A stretch of 64,000 nt of DNA from Vesta saturnalis (taxonomy: Eukaryota > Arthropoda > Insecta > Coleoptera > Lampyridae). Position 1 is the first letter of the stretch. Every line of letters begins with the position of its first letter. The stretch lies in the NCBI GenBank assembly GCA_036346205.1, contig JARFJB010002137.1, positions 368,501 through 432,500 of the forward strand, read 5' to 3'. This document shows positions 1 through 9,866 of the stretch, one piece after another. The notes under the pieces were generated by a model. The model did no database searches, had not been told where the DNA came from, and saw nothing but the letters and a program-made list of their open reading frames with translations. The position numbers and the translations under genes are program-made.

Positions 1-84
1 CCGTATAGGTCATTCTAGTTCCCAACCCTGCTTCAATAGGGCTTGATGCAATATCTTTGAAACGTAAATCTTATACCAAATGAA

Positions 85-1165
85 ACTACGCTTATGCTAG
101 AAATATCATCAAAGGGTCACCACTGAAGTTAAAAAGTTCGTTGAGCAACGAAAATGCAATGCACTAGCTACATCTGCTTTGGGCAGTCTTAAATTTTGGT
201 CTTTAGCCAAAGCAAAGCTGTAAAAACGTTGGTACATCTTTATTTCCCTCCATGACATAGACGGATTTGTAGTTGCTGATTCTGTAGACAAAGCCAATAT
301 TTTTGTGCATTTATTTGTATAAAACTCGTGTCCTAATGATTCTGGAAAAGATGTGCCACTAGTCAACTCTTCCTCATACGCTATGAAACAAATTCATTTT
401 CAATAGGAGCTCCAAGAATCGATTATCAGTAAGCTTGCTCCCAGGCGCTATTCCAGTTAATATCTTAAAGAAATATTCCTCTCCGAGCTAGTACAAAATC
501 GTACCTAAGCTTTATTCGACCTCTAAATACTCTGAGGAATTTCTAACAAACTCCTTAGTGACCACCGATTTGTTATTAGGTACAGCCGTTCAACATGTGA
601 TCTTCTTTCATATGTAACCCGAGTTTGAAATAATATATTAGAACAATCAGGCGAAATAGTTGCAGTTGCTTTAGGTACCTCAAAAACATTTTACCAGGTA
701 TGTCAAAAGTGTTTACTTGTCATCTCACTGGGTTTTCAGTTTACTTGATGAAAGACGAATACGTGTCAAAGTTGATGGCTTCTTTTCAAAAGAAGTTGGA
801 ATTAACGTGGGCGAGCCACGCGGATCATTAATAGCTGCTACACCTTTTCAACTCTATATAAATGATCTTATTCCTTCAACCAGTAATCTGATCGATTGCT
901 TTGCCGGCCACTCTTCATTGTAGTTCATCTCAGTCTACTCATAACAGTAATCCACTTTCTATCTCAAATCAAGAGATTATAGCTGAAATGGCCATTTCAA
1001 TCAACAAAGGCGTGCCGTTGAAAGGGGTACCTAGTAAACCTAGTAAAATTTAAACAAAACTCAGTGTTGCCTTGTGTCTGCCAAAAGGGTCGATAATATT
1101 CTGATGTAAGTATGAATAGCTCAGATCTTAAGTTCTCGGACTCTATTAATACTGAAGATAAAAAA
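85..1165 (+). pseudogene. Decayed non-LTR retrotransposon (LINE) reverse-transcriptase remnant, copy 1
   Basis: Sense is the + strand. In broken frames it reads the same protein as the copies at 44.1-46.0 kb and 61.4-63.0 kb. Near 190-240 it has the linker ahead of the RT (KFWSLAKA), near 265-365 VADSVDKANIF and NDSGKDVP, near 745-920 DERRIRVKVDGFFSKE followed by a degenerate GVPQGSVIAPTLF box read as GEPRGSLIAATPF, then YINDL. The catalytic FADD of the other copies has become FAGH, so the RT is dead. After about 1080 only the NSSDLKFSDSI piece survives, so the 3' part is lost. Differences from the other copies are mainly base substitutions, the pattern of old decay. The family resembles the jockey/CR1 group of APE-type LINEs; the clade is inferred. 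The longest minus-strand frame here is antisense. Confidence 0.75.
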
Positions 1166-2193
1166 TTCTCCAGATTAAAAAAATAGCCTAAAATAAGTCC
1201 TGTTTTCACAAATTATTTCTAAAAAATAATTTAGGTGCGGAAAAAACAGAAATAATAATTATGTAATAAGAAATTAACAGATATTATATTTATTAATTAT
1301 ATAGAAAAAATACCCTTTCGTAAATTGCTTTTTTTTTACAAATGTAATAATTCATATTGTAATGTAGATATCGTCGTCAGGACACTTTTTTTTTAACTAT
1401 GCACCTTACCCCAACAAATAACGAGGTTTCATCTGTTTAAACTATTTCTACAATTACGGGCCTAAATTATATTTTTTTTTATTCTGTTTATTGAAAAGGA
1501 TTATATCATGTGAATCAGAGATGGAGTAACGTAAAAAAAGGCCAGATATAGGTACATCTCGTTTTTAAAGTAAATCAATACAGATGATTTATAAAAAGGA
1601 TTAAAGCTCCTTCTTGACGTCTACTGAAATTAAATCACATACTTTGAAAACACCTGGTTGACTTAAATACCTATTTGCCCCTTAATTTATAAGTGGATCT
1701 TTCTGTTGATTTTCATCTCTTTCCAAATAATGCACCATAACGATAAAGACTAAGCTGCCTTTATTACTTATCCAGCTACTCCTAAGCACGAAAAGAAATT
1801 CAGCAAATATTTAATTACAATACATGAATTAATTTGTCACTACTAAGAAGTCTCTTTCATAACTCCAATCTGAGAACACCGAAATAACAATACTTACTTT
1901 GTATTTAATCGGCAATGTAGATATATTGCGTCCTACAATTTGGCAACATGGCATGGCAGCAACAAGATATAGCGTGAGCAATATACGGAGTTCACGGTAT
2001 CGTCTTTTGTACGGACGCAAAATTTGCTCAAAATAAATGAAAATCCGTATATCTTAAAAATATAATTTCTCCACCAGTCGAGTTTTGATCAGAAAATGTA
2101 ATTTTTAAACATTATTCGTCACGATATCAAAGAAAATTCTTATACTTCTGGGAGACGCAATAATAACGCCCTTTGGTACGGACTCACTAGCAA

Positions 2194-2194
<1 letters not shown>
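1166..2194. other. AT-rich non-coding stretch
   Basis: I see no supported gene, RNA or transposon end here. The short frames (for example on the minus strand near 1.8-2.0 kb) have no recognisable motif and a composition expected by chance in AT-rich DNA. Confidence 0.5.

Positions 2195-2255
<61 letters not shown>
2195..2255. repeat. (TA)n microsatellite
   Basis: An uninterrupted run of alternating T and A of about 60 bp, one of three such tracts in the window. It is not adjacent to any transposon end that I can recognise. Confidence 0.97.
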
Positions 2256-2257
<2 letters not shown>

Positions 2258-2912
2258 TTGCTTTATTTTACATGTGCTTGTCCATTTTACATTTTCTTAC
2301 CTCAGCTAATTGAGACTATATTTTAAACATCTCTCCTTATTTTTTTTTTTGTTCTTTATATCTCCACTTGCTGATATATCGGCAATTTTCTTTTATTCCT
2401 ACTGCCTCATTTGCTACGTAATATGGGACAAGTGTGAAAATCCTCGTCCCTATATTTTCTTTGATACTATACGGCTGACCTATATTATATAGTATTTGGG
2501 TCCGATTTTGATTATTTTTTATTGAGATATTACCTATTATTATATATAAAAAGGTAATAAGCATTACACATATTATGATGGTATGGTCCACTGTTCACAT
2601 TAATGTTTTGTTAATGTACCTTTAATTTTCTGGAAAATGTATCTATGCAATTTCTTGTAAACATCAAAAATATCCTACATTTTATTAATACAGTTTGTCT
2701 GGAAACTAAATTACAGGTTTAAAGTAGCATCGTAGGTAATTTGATAAGGAGCAAGAAAAATTTTCATCGAGTTATTAATGAAATTTTTAAATGCTTTAAT
2801 GAATCTGAACGAGTCAGATAAAGAATGGAGATTGTAGAACGTTATCGTACAGATAAAAACTAGTGTAACCACTTACATGTCAAGAGTTGCATAATAGTAT
2901 ATTAAAAAACAA
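2256..2912. other. AT-rich non-coding stretch
   Basis: Nothing recognisable. The frames on both strands around 2.3-2.6 kb overlap each other and are dominated by Ile, Tyr, Phe and Asn, as expected by chance. Confidence 0.5.
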
Positions 2913-3013
2913 GTTTCATAAGACCAGTCTTGAAGCACGAATTCAAGTTTAAAAAAAGGAGTGGCGTAGGTACGAGTTTTTTAAAGAATGACTGCTTCAA
3001 GGTCTTATGAAAC
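2913..3013. repeat. Short palindromic element with GTTTCATAAG ends
   Basis: The left end reads GTTTCATAAGACC, then AGT, then CTTGAAGCA. The right end is the inverse complement (TGCTTCAAGGTCTTATGAAAC), differing by the three inserted bases. The arms of about 21 bp enclose about 55 bp. The size and fold-back design suit a MITE or a hairpin repeat. A similarly ended element lies at 6225-6319. The family is not recognised. Confidence 0.55.
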
Positions 3014-5538
3014 ACATTTTTTATGCAATTTTTTGTAATTTGTAATTCACTAGTTTTTAAACAAACTTTTTTACTCTAGTTGATTTAGGGATTTTTGTAC
3101 CGTTTGGCAATGTCTTAATTTTAAAAGTGAAAACGTGATCTAGTCGCCTTTTGTTTTATCCAAATTCTGTCACAAAACACGAAAATGGAAGATAATCAGG
3201 ATAATCTTACATGTACATTGTACATCCCCTAAAATACGTGAAATTGCCAAACATATGATCGCGAATTTGCTCACATCAGTTTTCCACTGGACGCGTCCTG
3301 TTTTTGATACGTTTTGTAATAAAAGTGACAAGCATGACATAATTCCAGATCAAGGTTTGCCAACCTAAAAATTTTCGTATAATGTTCCGTAAATTGATGG
3401 CTATAATGACATCGGAGATGATGACGTCGCGTTTTTTAATGTGTCTGTTAGGTATCAAAATGGAGGCAAATTACAAAAATAATGTTTTCTGCTTAAATTA
3501 TTTCTAATTATTCATGGCGATCATTCAATTTATTATTTAGTAATTTTTTATGCCATCTTTACGATCTTGTTTTTAAAAAATAACATCAAAAACATTTCAA
3601 TTCTATTTAATATAAACGTTTTATTTTTCTAATTAAAATATTTCCATTAGTTTTCATGCGTTTATAATCGTTCGCTACCGCGTATATTAAAAAGTCAACT
3701 TCTTATTTATTAAATTCTATTAATGTAATATTGTTTTCGAAAAAAAAATAGATTAAAATAGTCAACTGAATTCGGTTAATGGCATTGCTTATCCTTATCA
3801 ACTTTATTAATCGATAAAAACAGGTGAAATAATTTAGCTAGTTTTAATAAAATGCTTCTCAGAATTTTTTTTAATTTAAAAATATCTTCATATATTTAAA
3901 AACAAAAAATTAGTTTTTATGTATAAATAATCTTGTGATGATAACCTAACCATCACAGTAAGCACAGTAGTAAGCGTTATTTTTAAACTAAAACACAACT
4001 CAATTGTTATAAGTTCAAAATTTCAAAAAACAATAAAGTAGAGTATATTAATTTCTGGTTAAATAAATTTTATTATATTTGAGCTGGTAATTGTTCACAT
4101 CTTTGTCATATCCAACCTATAAGGACAATGCTACTTTTAAATAACGAATAAAGGTCATTTGAATGTATTACAATGAAAAGGAAGCTAGATAACCTATAAC
4201 GTTTTCTATCTGCGATTCGCCGGATTTTAAATTATCATGTAACCATAAAAATATGTATGGTATGATATAGGAGGTTTTGCATCGATTAAATTTTAGATAT
4301 GAAAAACCAATTAACTGAAAAATTTGAAAAATTTGAAATTAAGTGTTTCATACAGGAAGTAGAAGTTTCAAATATTAACCTTTTAATACTTTCAAAACTA
4401 ACATATTTCAAAATTATTTAGTTATTAAAGAATAAACAAAAATTCAAACAGTAAAATAAACATATGAAAAGTAAAACATCCATTCAAGAAATATAAATAA
4501 ATTTGACATATACTTGACTCAATAATTTGGTTTTGTATTGGTATTAATAACCTAAAAGAGATTCGCGTTAAAACATAATCAGCAATTATGTTGCAGACTT
4601 CATAATTCTTAAACAAAAAAATTACTTTCTATGATTTCTAACAAAACACTTACAATTAATTTGTATTTTGATGCAATTAACATTATTTCTTAAATTATAC
4701 TTTATCTATTAATTTGATCTTTAATGAGATTAGTTTGATTGAGAGACATGTAAGGCCCATTAAGAAATGTTAAATGTTGCCAGTTAATTGGTTATTCCAT
4801 TGGCGGTCGTTAATTGACATCTTAACTTTAAAATTAGTTTCATAAATTAAAAAAGGTATAAATATAACATTTTATATGCAATAAAGGAATAATAGAATTT
4901 TTCATTTCTTTTTTTGCGACTGATATGTGTACGAGGCTAATGATCTTTTTATTCTTACAAATGTTATTACGATTATTTAACAAATATGAAAACAATTATT
5001 TATGTTTATTATTATTCATAACTTATAGAATAAAATACATGAATGACAAAAATTATTACAATTTGATTGTGATACCTGTAATATCTTTATTATATAAATT
5101 ATGTAAAGATTTTAAAATGACAACCAATCTCATTAGAGATGTCTTTATGACTAAGTTGTGTTTGGTGGTTTACAACCTCTAACAGCCTACTGGAGATACA
5201 CGATAAAACTAACATCGCTAACATTAAAGCAAAATAAAGTTACTTTATGTTATGTTTAATGGGGTTTAAAGTTGTCAACATGAAATGAATTGGTTTTTCA
5301 TTGTACATAAATTTACTACACCTTTCCTTCAAATGGATTTTTTTGTTCACATTCATACACCCTACTCAAGCTGTTATTGCATATAATTTTTATTACAATA
5401 ATTTCGCCATAATTAAATTTATTAAAATGAGTGAAACTTTCTAAAAGCTTAACTATGTAGTGGTAACAAAAAAATTTTATAATCATATTTTTAGTGTTAT
5501 AAACTTATTATTTAAATAACTGTAATTTTGTTTTACAG
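3014..5538. other. AT-rich non-coding stretch
   Basis: I find no coding motif, RNA gene or repeat boundary. The 85-codon + strand frame at 4925-5182 is rich in Leu, Ile, Tyr and Asn, has no homology I recognise, and is best explained by chance. Confidence 0.45.
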
Positions 5539-5837
5539 TATATATTATGCTCAATTCAAAGTCCGGAAAAAATCAGTTATAAACAAGGGTATGTTTACGA
5601 TCTAATTATGACATATTGTATTTTATTATTATAATACATAGAATAGTTTGAAGTAACTTAAGAATCTAAAGTGTAAATTACGTTGCTAATTATGGTTTCC
5701 GTAGAAATTAGGCGGCGTAACATTAAACGAAAATTATATTTAATTAATATAACATTCATATTTATATTGCAGAAAATAAGTTAATTTCAATGTTAGTAAA
5801 AATAAGTGACTTGATGCAGCTGTTGTCTTTTATTAAG
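5539..5837 (+). other. Weak candidate for two short host exons (5539-5588 and 5773-5837)
   Basis: A pyrimidine-rich acceptor ending TTTTACAG precedes 50 bases that end at a GTATGT donor. After 184 bases, an acceptor ending TATTGCAG precedes 65 bases that end AAG/GTAAGA. One reading frame stays open across both blocks with matching splice phase; the first block reads QFKVRKKSVINK and the second ends SDLMQLLSFIK. I recognise no protein, and AT-rich DNA produces such sites by chance. It could equally be non-coding. Confidence 0.18.
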
Positions 5838-6224
5838 GTAAGAAAAAATTAGTAGGTATTTTAAATTTCACAAGCAACATTATATCCGTGAAAACATATT
5901 GTTTAGTTTTTATTACACGTTTTCTATTCTAAATAGTCACAATTTCTTATATAGTTCAAATATATAAATTGCATTTCATACCATTTTTATCTTTTAGATT
6001 TATTTCTATTTACATAAATCTATTTGTTAAATAAATTTTAAATAAAAACGAAGGTAATGGGAAATATTAATTTGAGGTTGCCGTGAATCTGTTTTATTAA
6101 CATTATCGGTTTATCCATTTAAACACCGATTAGGTATTTACATATATTTATGTAAATACATAAAAATGAAAGCTCTTTTTAAAGATATACAAAGCATAGC
6201 ATAAACAAAAGAAAAATGTAACAA

Positions 6225-6319
6225 GTTTCATATGACACATTTTATCGCCCAAGTTTAGAGAAAACGAATCTCGTACCGGTGCTTTCTAAAGGACGAGTGC
6301 GACAAAGGCCATATGAAAC
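6225..6319. repeat. Short element with inverted GTTTCATATG ends
   Basis: GTTTCATATG at the left and CATATGAAAC at the right bracket about 75 bp that contain CTCGTACCGGTGC and GGACGAGTGCGAC. Size and end sequence resemble the palindromic element at 2913-3013, so they may be one MITE family. It lies just beyond the 3' side of the decayed transposase at 6478-7501. Confidence 0.5.
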
Positions 6320-6477
6320 GAGTTTTTTTATATATTTTTTTATATTTTTTCAATTTTACATATTTTAATTTTAAATACAGAAAAAAATTATAATAAAAAT
6401 CGTAATAAGATTTAGGAACTTTTTGTTTAGGTGGTTGCCATGTTGGAAGCATTGCCATTAATAAGAACAAACATACG

Positions 6478-7501
6478 TTACCTACTAACTTTATGTAAAC
6501 ATTGCCGAATTTTTGCAAAATTTCCCCTATTGTTCCTAAATTCGTCGCAGGCATCCTGAATTCTTCTCCAAAGCTGATCACATGTTTCTATTGGTTGGGA
6601 ATAAACCATTGATTTTAGATATCCCCAAACACAAAAATCGCAAGGATTTAAATTGTTTAAATTGTTATCTAAAAAAGTACGAACGGTTCTGCTATAGTGA
6701 ACCGCACAACCATCATGTAAAATCATAAGTTCCGCTGAATATTCAGATTAACATCACCAAATAAATCCGGTAAAGTATTTTGTAGAAAGTTGAGAGATTC
6801 TTCGCCGTTTAAACGATTAGGCAATTCTACAGGTCCAAGCAAATTATCACCAAGAACAGCTATCCATACATTAATGCTAAACCTTTTCTGATGTGTACTT
6901 TCTCTTATCGCATGAAGGTTTTCATCAACATAGGAGTAATAGTGTGCATTGTGCGTATTAAAAATTCTTTTGTAAAACCGGCTTCATCACAAAACAAAAT
7001 ATTAGAAAAAAAATCTTGGTCTTGATTCTCTTTATTTTGCATCCAAATGGAAAAATTAAGACGAGCAGGAAAATCACCTGCTTGCAAGGTTTGGAATTTT
7101 TTGAAATAAAAAGGATATAAGCCTGCCTTATGCAGAATGTTCCACATAGAAGATTTTGACACATTGCGATACACTGCAGGCAACCTTCTTACGCTTGTTT
7201 CGGGATTGTACTCAATTTCCATTAAAATATCATCCCGATATTCTTCCATTACAACAGCATGTCTTCCCGTTTCATTTTTTTTAGGAATTACCGATCCTGT
7301 TTCCCTAATTCTTTGATGAAGAAGCGTAAATGATTTAGAAGCAAGATGTCTTCTACCTGTAAATTTATCTGCATATCTACGTGCTGCTGCCCGAGCGTTG
7401 CATTGCATTTCGCCGTACACTAAATGCACATGGGCATATTCTTCGTTACTAAACGAAACCATTCTAACAATCTTCAACTTTTTGTATTTACGGTAATGCA
7501 A
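6478..7501 (-). pseudogene. Decayed IS630/Tc1/mariner transposase (DD41D-like)
   Basis: Sense is the minus strand. The N-terminal part (198 codons from 7501) carries the helix-turn-helix region (NARAAARRYADKF, then LHQRIRETGSV), a second HTH (RRLPAVYRNVSKSSMWNIL) and the first catalytic Asp in ILFCDEAGF. The frame shifts near 6950; the next segment reads NVWIAVLGDNLLGPVELPNRLNG. It shifts again near 6725 into HDGCAVHYSR, with the second Asp, and NPCDFCVWGYLKSMVY, with the third. Between the last two motifs the usual stretch of about 20 residues (RWIGRGG and WPPRSPDL in relatives) is missing, joined at a short AATTTAAA-type direct repeat near 6650-6670. The element's 5' end is probably the GGGTGTCC sequence at about 8053. 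Inactive. Confidence 0.85.
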
Positions 7502-8050
7502 CTAAACAATAAAAAATCTTTCATTTAAAACTTATGTGACACTTTAACCTCAAGTGGTATCTGTAATACTAGTTATTTTGATGTTCACATAATTGTTATT
7601 TTGTTTATTTTCCATAGCCATCTTTCATAATTGTAAATGAATTCGTTAGTTAATTTTATAAAAGTATGATTAACACATGAAAAGTTCAAATCGATTTATT
7701 TCGAAAACGGTGCGTCGTAGCGACTTCAAACAAGAGTATCATTTTTTTATGAAAAAATCGAAATTTTTTTAAATTTTATGTTAAAATTGTGAAATTTTTA
7801 TAACAATTTTATGTTAAAATCATATTCACGCCATACGATTGGGCATATTCCACTAAATAAATGTACAGAACGCTATCATTTAAAGAGAAACCATTTTAAA
7901 GATATTTCAATTAAACCGATGTTAGGGCGCCATCTTCCAAGAGCTCCAGCTCTCTTAGGAAGTATTTTTGTATTAAGGTAATTTACGTTAAATCGACATA
8001 AAATAAGCTCCATTATCTGCAGTTTTCTTTTGTGAAAAGAGTTTGTGGAC

Positions 8051-8054
<4 letters not shown>
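7502..8054 (-). mobile_element. 5' untranslated part and probable 5' terminus of the transposon at 6478-7501
   Basis: Read on the minus strand, the sequence beside the (TA)n tract begins TATAGGGTGTCCACAAACTC, the usual shape of a TA-flanked Tc1/mariner terminus. It runs without a coding frame to the transposase start at 7501. A matching inverted end on the other side of the gene was not found, so the terminus is inferred from this one end. Confidence 0.4.

Positions 8055-8114
<60 letters not shown>
8055..8114. repeat. (TA)n microsatellite
   Basis: About 60 bp of alternating TA. It sits exactly between the probable transposon terminus on its left and the end of the tRNA-headed repeat on its right. 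Both flanking elements finish in or against TA steps. Confidence 0.97.
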
Positions 8115-8115
<1 letters not shown>

Positions 8116-8121
<6 letters not shown>

Positions 8122-8335
8122 TAGTTGAGTTGATCGGCCTGTTTTCACAGTTTTTGCTTTTTGGGCGCGACGTTTCGGAAGCGGACTCTGCTTCCGTCAT
8201 CAGGCTTAGTCCTGAGAAGGACTTTTGTCGCACTTGAGTCGAATTCATATGTTATGATTTTTTCCCAAGAACTTGACTACTCTCAGATTCGAACTTGGTT
8301 TGCACTATTTCAAGGAACTGGTCCAAAAGTATTAA
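8116..8335 (-). repeat. tRNA-headed SINE-like repeat with hammerhead-like core, copy A
   Basis: On the minus strand it starts with a box-A-like TGGACCAGTTCC and a box-B-like AAGTTCGAATCT (plus coordinates 8285-8296), about 30 bases apart as in tRNA-derived Pol III promoters. A body of about 165 bp follows, shared with copy B at 23205-23418: it runs from the box B through CAGGACTAAGCCTGATGA to the terminal GGCCGATCAACTCAACTAAT. The shared boundaries and internal promoter suit a SINE. Penelope-like elements are the alternative, because their terminal repeats are known to carry hammerhead motifs. Confidence 0.55.
8165..8233 (-). ncRNA. Hammerhead-ribozyme-like motif
   Basis: Read on the minus strand. 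An outer stem pairs GTGCGAC (8233-8227) with GTCGCGC (8171-8165). A hairpin AGTCC/GGACT with a six-base loop follows. Then comes the invariant core CTGATGA (8203-8197), a stem GGAAGC/GCTTCC with loop AGAGTCC, and the second core strand GAAAC (8176-8172). This is the layout of a type III hammerhead. Two flaws make activity doubtful: the bases before the expected cleavage site read AAA instead of GUH, and one C after CTGATGA is unpaired. It is probably a decayed ribozyme. Confidence 0.45.
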
Positions 8336-9785
8336 TGCTGATAGGGTTACACATACTTTTTCCGGCAACATAGAATAAAATGGCCTTTCCATTTTCAGGT
8401 TTAGGTCTAGTTGCATGCACTTCTTGATTAGCTCAATGTGATTTAAGTTTAAGACTGTGAATTTTAGTATTTTTACTTACTAATCTAATTACCGTTTCTG
8501 ATGCGTAATATATATTTCCACCATAATAATGGCGACTCGTAATTTTTCTACTAAAAAATAAGATACCTATGTTCACTTTAATATTTAGTACTTCATATGT
8601 AGGTAACAGTGATTTTGCCTGGTATAGTAAGTCGATAATATTTCTATCATGCTGTAAATAAAAAAAGCAATTCCTAAGTTGCTTAATAAGTTTAATATTT
8701 ACATTTTAATCTATTTAAATTAGTTAGTAAATCGCTTTGGGTCTAATAAAAGTCAGTTTGCCAACCTTGCGGTATAGTTTCATTTTTATTTAATGACAAT
8801 TAATTTTTCTGTATGCTTATCTAAAAAAAAATTCTATTGTATTTTTATTTTAAAAACGGCACTATAACTGCCGATTCGCGTTGATGAAGTTTTTGTAAAT
8901 TAATAAGTGCCAGATTTAAATACACTTGTATTAAATCGACTTCAAGGTATAAAAATTTGCATTTTCTTTCATATATTCATTGATACACTTATTATCAATA
9001 TCGATCTCTTAGATCTATTCGATGGTTACTACAAACTGTATATAGTTTATAATCGATTTCACTAGAATTCGGGGACACGTCCCCTGGTGGTATGTAAATC
9101 AACTGGACGGGGTGTTACCAATACTTCAGTCAGCGCAATATGCATACATTTTTGTAAATAGTGAACTGGCTTAGTTTTACCAGAGGTTAACATTCCTTCT
9201 CATAGGCTTATTGTAAAGCAGTAGGTATGAAAATATATCTGCTAATCTACGCATGAACTGAGAGTATCAGCTACCTTAATTACACGTAACATTGACGAAG
9301 ACACAATTTTATATACTAGAGCAATTTTGAAGAAGATCAGAGCAAAGTAGATTATCTTTTACCCAGAGTACTTTAAACGGGGACACCTGCCTCTGTAAGC
9401 ACTGTTAGCTTGTAAATGCTATGCTTGATATTTGAGAAAGAATTTAATGAGGTTTGACCGCTACTCGCCTTCGATGTTATTATAATTTTCGATTTAACGG
9501 CACTTAGTTAAATGTGATGTGTTGACATTTATTTTTTTACATTTAGTGGTGTTGTGTGCTTATCTATAAGATCTTAAACTTTACTTTTACTATTATTTCC
9601 ATTCAAGACATTCAGCCGATAGAGTTGTTTTGTATTGATATCTTATATGTACATATAGGTTTTGTGTATTTTGTGATTAGTCAAGATTCCTGAAACGATG
9701 GGAACTACTGGATTAGAAATTTTAATACATTGTACATTAATAACTTTGTAAATAAAATTATATTAATTTTATTAAATACATAAAT
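8336..9785. other. Non-coding stretch
   Basis: No gene or transposon is recognised. The only structured item is a small dyad at 9071-9084 (GGGGAC, AC, GTCCCC). The sequence is otherwise AT-rich and unstructured. Confidence 0.45.
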
Positions 9786-9790
9786 AAAAA
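9786..9790 (-). terminator. RNA polymerase III terminator of the tRNA
   Basis: A run of five T on the minus strand, a few bases after the 3' end of the tRNA. This is the usual Pol III stop signal. Confidence 0.7.
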
Positions 9791-9794
9791 GTTT

Positions 9795-9866
9795 ACCTCG
9801 AGTAGGATTCGAACCTACGACCTGTACTTTGCTAGAGTACCGCGCTACCAACTGCGCCACCAAGGT
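9795..9866 (-). tRNA. tRNA with anticodon AGC (Ala by anticodon; identity uncertain)
   Basis: The 72-base minus-strand sequence folds as a full cloverleaf: acceptor ACCTTGG/TCGAGGT (two G-U pairs), D stem GCGC/GCGC, anticodon stem GTACT/AGTAC with loop CTAGCAA, a five-base variable region, and T stem GTAGG/CCTAC with loop TTCGAAT. Box A (TGGCGCAGTTGG) and box B (GGTTCGAATCC) match the consensus, and a T5 terminator follows. The anticodon AGC would read GCU (alanine). However, the third acceptor pair is C-G, not the G3-U70 pair that normally defines tRNA-Ala. It may be an anticodon-switched or chimeric tRNA, or a recently dead tRNA-derived copy. Confidence 0.8.

Noticed and set aside
109..366. 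An 85-codon minus-strand frame at the window start
   Set aside because: Antisense to the LINE linker, whose sense (FWSLAKA) is on the + strand.
4925..5182. An 85-codon + strand frame with hydrophobic stretches
   Set aside because: Composition matches random AT-rich translation; no start context, motif or neighbour supports it.
8043..8248. Frames with Tyr-Ile repeats on both strands
   Set aside because: They translate the (TA)n tract and the adjoining non-coding repeat.
8285..8296. A second functional tRNA at the box-B-like site
   Set aside because: Acceptor and anticodon stems do not pair; the box belongs to a SINE-like repeat head.
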